Positions 6,748 through 10,616 of a stretch of 10,616 nt of DNA are shown here, piece after piece (positions within the stretch are counted from its first letter, which is position 1; each line of letters begins with the position of its first letter). The position numbers were made by a program, and so were the translations under genes. The stretch spans positions 1 to 10,616 of the forward strand of contig JACVRP010000083.1 of assembly GCA_014534385.1 (NCBI GenBank). The letters run 5' to 3'. The stretch comes from Cyanobacteria bacterium Co-bin13 (GTDB lineage: Bacteria; Cyanobacteriota; Cyanobacteriia; Phormidesmidales; Phormidesmidaceae). The notes beneath the pieces are model-generated. The model had not been told where the DNA came from. It searched no databases and was given only the letters and a program-made list of their open reading frames with translations.

Positions 6748-7548
6748 ATGCCCGATTTTCATGTACTTTCTAGCCCATTTTTCGCAAAACGGCGATCTAG
6801 CTTCCGCCTAATTGCCTCCGATATGGATGGCACGCTGACCTGGCAGGGCGAGTTTACCCCTGCCCTGATACAGGCACTTCAGGACCTACAGACGGCTGGC
6901 ATTGCTGTGCTCATCGTCACGGGGCGGTCAGCCGGCTGGGTCAGCGGTTTGGTGCAGTACTTGCCGGTCGCCGGTGCGATCGCAGAAAACGGCGGCCTTT
7001 TCTTTCCCAAGACCCAGGCCGACCCCACCCTGCTAGTGGACATTGCCGACCTCACCGCCCACCGCCAGCAGCTGGCCGAGCTATTTGCCACCCTCCAAAC
7101 TCAGTGGCCCCAGCTCCAGCCGTCGAACGATAACCGCTACCGCCTCACCGACTGGACCTTTGACGTGACAGGTCTATCTCAGTCAGAGCTAGACGAGATG
7201 GCGCAAATTTGCGATCGCGCGGGCTGGGGCTTTACCTACAGCACCGTACAGTGCCACATCAAGCTGGCCCACCAGAGCAAATCAGCCGCCCTATTGCAGG
7301 TGCTCAGCCGTCAGTTTCCCGCCATCACGCCAGACGAAGTCGTCACCGTGGGCGACAGCCCCAACGACGAGAGCCTGTTCGATCCCGCAGCCTTTCCCCA
7401 TTCCGTCGGCGTCGCCAACATCCAGCACTACTGGGAAACCCTGAACTATAAGCCCGTCTACGTTACCCACAGCCCCGAATCCCAGGGCTTCCTAGAGCTG
7501 AGCCAGGCACTGCTAGAAGTTCGCTCCCGTCGCCTAAGAGAAGACTGA
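6748..7548 (+). CDS. HAD-superfamily hydrolase (Cof/IIB-type sugar-phosphatase-like)
   Basis: A 266-residue phosphatase of the haloacid dehalogenase superfamily, cytoplasmic. All four HAD motifs are present: motif I DMDGT with nucleophile D25 and acid/base D27; motif II TGR (T58); motif III lysine, most likely K178 in HQSKSAAL; motif IV VGDSPND (201-207), whose aspartates bind magnesium. A cap-like insertion of about 100 residues between motifs II and III places it in the IIB (Cof-type) group, which dephosphorylates small sugar phosphates or related metabolites; sucrose-phosphate and phosphoglycolate phosphatases are relatives. The specific substrate cannot be read from the sequence. ATG 6748 is preceded by GAGGA. 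The first 18 residues before the core fold are extra, basic (AKRRSS) and without a signal peptide. The gene stands alone on the + strand, divergent from the peptidase and convergent with the folate enzyme. Confidence 0.92.
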   Translation: MPDFHVLSSPFFAKRRSSFRLIASDMDGTLTWQGEFTPALIQALQDLQTAGIAVLIVTGRSAGWVSGLVQYLPVAGAIAENGGLFFPKTQADPTLLVDIADLTAHRQQLAELFATLQTQWPQLQPSNDNRYRLTDWTFDVTGLSQSELDEMAQICDRAGWGFTYSTVQCHIKLAHQSKSAALLQVLSRQFPAITPDEVVTVGDSPNDESLFDPAAFPHSVGVANIQHYWETLNYKPVYVTHSPESQGFLELSQALLEVRSRRLRED

Positions 7549-7590
7549 TAAATGTGTTAGCAAGCAACACCCCCCCACCCCTTCACCCTC

Positions 7591-8190
7591 CTACTTCCCC
7601 AAAAACAGCCCACTCTCCGTACAAACCCCCCGCAGAGGCCGATCCCAGAAGACCTTGGGAATTTCAGGCAGGCGGGCATACTCAAACACAACGCCTACGG
7701 TAGGCACTTTGGCCCAAACCCCGGAACTAAACATGCGATCGTAATAGCCGCCACCGTAGCCCAGGCGGTAGCCCCGCACGTCGCAGGCGATTGCCGGTAC
7801 CAAGATCAGATCGACCAGGGCCGGATCAACCTGGGGCGACTCGGCGTGGGGTTCTAGAATGCCGAACTTGCCTTTGCGCAGGGGCCAGCGAGACTGGGCA
7901 TTCCAGTAGTGCCAGGTGAGCTGGTTTTTGCTGACGCAGCGGGGTAGGCCCCAGGGCCGGGGCTGGTTGAGCAGGGGGCTGAGGTCGGGTTCTTTGTGGA
8001 CGCTGCAGTAAGCCAGCACCACGCGAGCCTGCTGAAAGTAGACCCAGTTTTGCAGGTGGGTGCAGATGCGATCGCTCTTTTGCCGCCACAGCTGATCGGG
8101 AATCGCCTGCCGGGCCTTGAGCAGGCGCTGCCGCAAATCGGCCTTGGCCTGCTGCACCTGATCAGTAGTAGAAGGAGAGTCGAACGCCAT
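7591..8190 (-). CDS. 5-formyltetrahydrofolate cyclo-ligase (5,10-methenyltetrahydrofolate synthetase)
   Basis: This ATP-dependent enzyme converts 5-formyltetrahydrofolate to 5,10-methenyltetrahydrofolate, returning the stored folate to one-carbon metabolism in the cytoplasm; the E. coli counterpart is Fau/YgfA. From ATG 8190 it has 199 residues, a normal length. The family pattern is clear: an N-terminal helix KADLRQRLLKARQAI (about 16-30), a middle KGKFGILEP (106-114) and the signature LGYGGGYYDR (143-152) of the ATP/folate site, followed by VGVVFEYARL and the CTESGLF end. The frame is open up to 8292, but those 34 codons overlap the upstream gene and do not fit the family, so ATG 8190 is chosen, although no Shine-Dalgarno precedes it. 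It begins 14 nt after the stop of the pentapeptide gene, so the two are probably co-transcribed, possibly with coupled translation. Confidence 0.95.
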   Translation of the reverse strand: MAFDSPSTTDQVQQAKADLRQRLLKARQAIPDQLWRQKSDRICTHLQNWVYFQQARVVLAYCSVHKEPDLSPLLNQPRPWGLPRCVSKNQLTWHYWNAQSRWPLRKGKFGILEPHAESPQVDPALVDLILVPAIACDVRGYRLGYGGGYYDRMFSSGVWAKVPTVGVVFEYARLPEIPKVFWDRPLRGVCTESGLFLGK

Positions 8191-8204
8191 AGCAGCAGAG
8201 GAGT

Positions 8205-10382
8205 TTAGAAATACAGCAGCAGATTGAGACCGGGAATCGTGCGAGAAAAAGTCCAGAGCAGCAGGGCCACATACATCAGCCCCAGCCCCCACTGATACCA
8301 GACCAGCGCGGTGACCAGTCCTGGCACGTCCTGATCACGCAACCGGATGTCATTAAAGCCGAATTTGAACCAATTGTTGAGGCTGAAATCGTAATAGTTT
8401 AACCAGGACCAGCGGCGATCCTGCAAAATTGGCGTGAAGCGATCCCGAAAAAAGGGAAACAGGGGCATCACCGGCAGTCGCGCAATCAGCAGCCGCAGCT
8501 GCCGCATGCTGCCGTCTTCCCTGAAGTAGCTTTCTGCCATCAGATCGTGAAAGCGACCCTTTTGTAAAATGCGGGCAATGCAGGCCAGCGGCAGAGGCAC
8601 CATGAGCACAGCCAGCCAGGTCAGAGTTGCTGCCGGATAGTCCGCCGAACGCAGCACCATGCTAAGGCCAAACCCGGCACAGGCCAAAGAGCTGCCCCCA
8701 ATCCAGAAGGTCTGCTCAAGGGGCGGCACAATCGGCGTCGGCAGGCGGCGGCGATAGCGATCGACAAACCAAAACAGCACCGCAAACCAGGCTAGCGCCA
8801 TCAGGCCAATGCCGATGATCAGGCCGACGCCCGTGCCATAGCGGCTGAGGACCACCAGTCCATCTAGCCAGAGCCAGCGCAGGCAGATCTGCACCCGGCC
8901 CAGGGGCGATAGCGACCTGCGGGTGAGAATGCGATCGCGCACCTTCACGTAGGCCGCCAAGTCAACGCCCTCAATGTCTAGCAGGTCAGAGGCGCTGAGC
9001 AAGGCATGGGTTTGACGGCGGTTAGCAATGGCCTGGGCCTGTGCTTCGGTAAAGCCGATCTGAACTAGCTTGAGCCGAGAGGCCGTGTTGACGTTGACCC
9101 CCAAGAGCCGCTGGCGCAGCTCCCGCAGCCGCAGCCGCTCGGCAGTGTACTCCACCCGGTAGGCATCTGAAATTTGCTCTAGCCGCCGAAAATTTCGCAC
9201 CAGATTCCGCAGCAGCGTTTCATTCCCAGAAAGAGACGGCACCGAAAGTACTCTACCAATCTGCCCTGGATTGCCTAAAATTCGAGCCTGATCGGGATTA
9301 AAGTCCATCCCCGAAACGTTGATATAGGCGCGCCCTTGAAAAGCCGCATCTCCAAAGTCGGCCTGGGCCAAAAGGGCCGCATTGCGAAAGTTGATCGGCT
9401 CACTAAAGCGCACCTGCCGCATCGAGAGGGGTGCTTCAATCCGCGACTGGGTGAAAAACAGCGCTTTCTCAAAGCTGCCCTTGAAGAAAGAGACAGGTTC
9501 TTTCCAGACCGTCTGGGCAAAGTCGGCATTGTCTAACCACTGCACCCGGCTAAAGTTGACCTCTTTTACAAACGTGCTCTGGCTAAAATTGGCGTCGCCC
9601 CTAAACTCAGTGCCCTGAAAGGTGGCAGCTCCGGCAAAATAGCTTTGGTCCAGCCGGGCACCTTTAAAGAAAATGCTGTTGCGCAGGTTCACCTCCTGGC
9701 TGAAGCGAGCCCCCGTGAGGTTGACGTTTTGACCGAAGCGGGCACCGGGCAGGCTCAGGGACTGGTCAAACTGGGTGCCCTGAAACAGCAGCCGATCGAG
9801 AAAGAAAATGTCTGCCCCTACCACGTTGCCCGTAAAGTGGGTCTGCACAAACACCAGCGGCCCCCGGACTAGATAGATCTGCTGAGCAGTGCCCTTCTCC
9901 TGAATCAGCAGGGAGCGCGAGAGCTGGTTGAGCTGGTTCAGGCGCTTGCGATCGCGACTCAGCTGGGCCTGAGTCTCCGCATCCAGCAGCGACACTAGAG
10001 CATCGCCATAGAGCGGAGCCCGTAGCCCCAGCTTGGTCAGGTCCAGCTCCCCCAGCACCAGCGAATAGCTCAGGTCCAGGCCGATAGGGCGGCTGCCGCT
10101 TTGGAGCCTATTCTGCACAAGTCGGTAAAAGCGATCGCGCAGGTCACTGTCAGCCCGCAGGTCAATCGCGACCTGCCGCAGGTTAATCGTGGGCTTACCG
10201 TCCCGCTGATCCAGCGTACTGAGGCGCTGCTGCAGCATCTCTGCCGTCAGCAGAGGCAGGCTTGAGCTACCGCTGCCTTGAGCTAGAGCTTGGGGCAAAG
10301 GCAGCAGCAAACTGAGCAGCAGACTAAAGCACACCGCCAACCAACCGATTCCGATGACTTGTCGCCTTACCGTCCGACCCAT
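8205..10382 (-). CDS. Exported pentapeptide-repeat membrane protein with helix-hairpin-helix domain
   Basis: From ATG 10382 the protein has 725 residues. It opens with a typical signal peptide: basic MGRTVRRQ, a hydrophobic core with SLLLSLLLPLP, and an ALA cleavage motif at about residue 34. A poorly conserved region (about 40-178) leads into divergent pentapeptide repeats (about 179-353) of the A(D/N)LXX-like type, for example ARFGQNVNLTGARFSQEVNL, which should form a right-handed beta-helix. A charged helical segment (about 388-428) is followed by a ComEA-like helix-hairpin-helix domain (429-486, VNVNTASRLKLVQIG onward), then about four membrane spans (near 518-540, 561-577, 584-605 and 690-711). 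If the signal peptide works, repeats and HhH face the periplasm or thylakoid lumen. A GTG at 10448 would add 22 residues ahead of the signal peptide and is less likely. The function is unknown. The folate cyclo-ligase gene follows 14 nt downstream. Confidence 0.88.
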   Translation of the reverse strand: MGRTVRRQVIGIGWLAVCFSLLLSLLLPLPQALAQGSGSSSLPLLTAEMLQQRLSTLDQRDGKPTINLRQVAIDLRADSDLRDRFYRLVQNRLQSGSRPIGLDLSYSLVLGELDLTKLGLRAPLYGDALVSLLDAETQAQLSRDRKRLNQLNQLSRSLLIQEKGTAQQIYLVRGPLVFVQTHFTGNVVGADIFFLDRLLFQGTQFDQSLSLPGARFGQNVNLTGARFSQEVNLRNSIFFKGARLDQSYFAGAATFQGTEFRGDANFSQSTFVKEVNFSRVQWLDNADFAQTVWKEPVSFFKGSFEKALFFTQSRIEAPLSMRQVRFSEPINFRNAALLAQADFGDAAFQGRAYINVSGMDFNPDQARILGNPGQIGRVLSVPSLSGNETLLRNLVRNFRRLEQISDAYRVEYTAERLRLRELRQRLLGVNVNTASRLKLVQIGFTEAQAQAIANRRQTHALLSASDLLDIEGVDLAAYVKVRDRILTRRSLSPLGRVQICLRWLWLDGLVVLSRYGTGVGLIIGIGLMALAWFAVLFWFVDRYRRRLPTPIVPPLEQTFWIGGSSLACAGFGLSMVLRSADYPAATLTWLAVLMVPLPLACIARILQKGRFHDLMAESYFREDGSMRQLRLLIARLPVMPLFPFFRDRFTPILQDRRWSWLNYYDFSLNNWFKFGFNDIRLRDQDVPGLVTALVWYQWGLGLMYVALLLWTFSRTIPGLNLLLYF
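8925..9098 (-). other. ComEA/PsbU-like helix-hairpin-helix domain within the pentapeptide gene
   Basis: The encoded segment VNVNTASRLKLVQIG ... AIANRR ... SASDLLDIEGV matches the order of a ComEA-type double HhH (INTAS, EL, PGIG, A-AI--R, S--DLL-V-GIG). Both GIG hairpin loops are altered (QIG and GVD), so DNA binding may be lost, as in the luminal photosystem II protein PsbU. Confidence 0.75.
9324..9848 (-). repeat. Pentapeptide-repeat region
   Basis: About 35 consecutive five-residue turns with F, L or V at the central position and A, N or small residues two before it (for example GARFSQEVNLRNSIFFKGARL). The pattern is divergent but continuous. It is expected to fold as a beta-helix used for protein contacts. 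Confidence 0.75.
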
Positions 10383-10465
10383 GCCCTTAGCAGACCTAAT
10401 TCCGAGAAAAGATATCCTGAAAAGAATGTTTTTCTGCGCCTGTCCCACCCTAAAACCGAGCCTTT
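10383..10465. promoter_or_regulatory. Upstream region of the pentapeptide gene
   Basis: This segment must hold the leader of the - strand gene and perhaps its promoter. A weak TATCTT (- strand, near 10413) could act as a -10 box, but no matching -35 is clear. Part of the segment (up to 10448) is coding if the GTG start is used. Confidence 0.3.
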
Positions 10466-10616
10466 GTGCCCAGTTCCCCGCTCCTACAGCCCCTCACCAA
10501 AGTTCATTTTGACTTTGATAGCCGCCAGCCCCGCCCTCACGCCAAGCGGCTCGGCATTGAAGCAGCTACACCTGCCGCCAAAGCTACACCCACAGCCATC
10601 CCAAGCAAGAAGAAGT
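10466..10616 (+). CDS. Possible start of a + strand gene, cut by window edge
   Basis: A frame opens with GTG at 10466, after an in-frame stop at 10451, and runs 50 codons to the window end. The peptide begins VPSSPLLQPLTKVHFDF and turns into an alanine/proline/lysine-rich tail. There is no ATG and no ribosome binding site. I do not recognise the product. It competes with the - strand reading of the same bases, so at most one is real over the overlap. Confidence 0.3.
   Translation, partial: MPSSPLLQPLTKVHFDFDSRQPRPHAKRLGIEAATPAAKATPTAIPSKKK
10537..10616 (-). CDS. Possible C-terminus of a - strand membrane protein, cut by window edge
   Basis: Read from the right edge, the - strand gives 25 codons, FFLLGMAVGVALAAGVAAS then MPSRLA, ending at TGA 10537-10539. 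This looks like a last transmembrane helix with a short tail. If real, the gene lies 154 nt upstream of the pentapeptide gene's ATG on the same strand. The fragment is too short to name and competes with the + strand frame from 10466. Confidence 0.33.
   Translation of the reverse strand, partial: FFLLGMAVGVALAAGVAASMPSRLA

Larger units (their letters stand above)
1960..10138. repeat. HIP1 octamers (GCGATCGC), 12 scattered copies
   Basis: Exact copies begin at 1960, 2083, 3233, 4591, 5284, 6397, 6976, 7211, 8068, 8931, 9948 and 10131. All lie inside genes. About one copy per 900 bases is far above chance (one per 65 kb at equal base use) and marks the DNA as cyanobacterial. None is seen in 3306-3728 or before 1960. 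Confidence 0.92.

Noticed and set aside
7549..7590. Short inverted repeat GTGTT...AACAC (7554-7570) between the HAD and cyclo-ligase genes as a terminator
   Set aside because: Only 5 bp of AT-containing stem and no T-run; too weak to call, though the convergent position would suit one.
8191..8292. Extended start for the folate cyclo-ligase at 8292
   Set aside because: The extra 34 codons lie over the end of the pentapeptide gene, and the family begins near the KADLRQRL helix, well served by ATG 8190.
9336..9872. + strand open frames opposite the pentapeptide gene
   Set aside because: Antisense frames of a repeat-rich gene with no domain pattern of their own.
10383..10448. GTG start at 10448 for the pentapeptide protein
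   Set aside because: It would put 22 residues in front of a well-formed signal peptide; ATG 10382 gives a normal basic n-region.
1..10616. CRISPR arrays, tRNA or rRNA genes, insertion sequences, defence or phage modules
   Set aside because: No regular spaced repeats, cloverleaf-like segments, transposase motifs or known defence domains were seen on either strand.

Overview
The window looks like cyanobacterial chromosome. The octamer GCGATCGC (the HIP1 palindrome typical of many cyanobacterial genomes) occurs at least 12 times in 10.6 kb. Several proteins, including the spore-photoproduct-lyase-like radical SAM protein and the pentapeptide-repeat membrane protein, are of kinds common in filamentous cyanobacteria. 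I cannot name the genus. There is no tRNA, rRNA, CRISPR array, transposase or phage module, so this reads as ordinary chromosome rather than an island.

Layout. (1) On the + strand, positions 1-2202 hold the 3' part of a CdaR/PucR-type regulator, followed after 3 nt by a family-4 glycosyltransferase. (2) A spacer at 2203-2348, between convergent genes, holds a 14-bp perfect inverted repeat. (3) On the - strand, 2349-3305 encodes an unrecognised protein with two membrane segments, followed by an AT-rich gene-free stretch at 3306-3728. (4) On the - strand, 6699 down to 3729 encodes a large M15-type peptidase with four internal repeats and then, after a hairpin-bearing spacer of about 290 nt, a spore photoproduct lyase homologue. 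(5) On the + strand, 6748-7548 encodes a HAD phosphatase, divergent from the peptidase. (6) On the - strand, 10382 down to 7591 encodes an exported pentapeptide-repeat/helix-hairpin-helix/membrane protein followed after 14 nt by 5-formyltetrahydrofolate cyclo-ligase. (7) The right edge holds the end of one more gene, whose strand I cannot settle.

The genes do not form one evident pathway. The tightest pairings are regulator plus glycosyltransferase, and pentapeptide protein plus cyclo-ligase. The most interesting content is at protein level: a radical SAM protein that keeps the full catalytic set of spore photoproduct lyase in a lineage that makes no endospores; an M15 peptidase without a visible signal peptide that carries four roughly 60-residue repeats; and an exported protein joining pentapeptide repeats to a ComEA/PsbU-like helix-hairpin-helix domain. 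I saw no clearly new multi-gene system.
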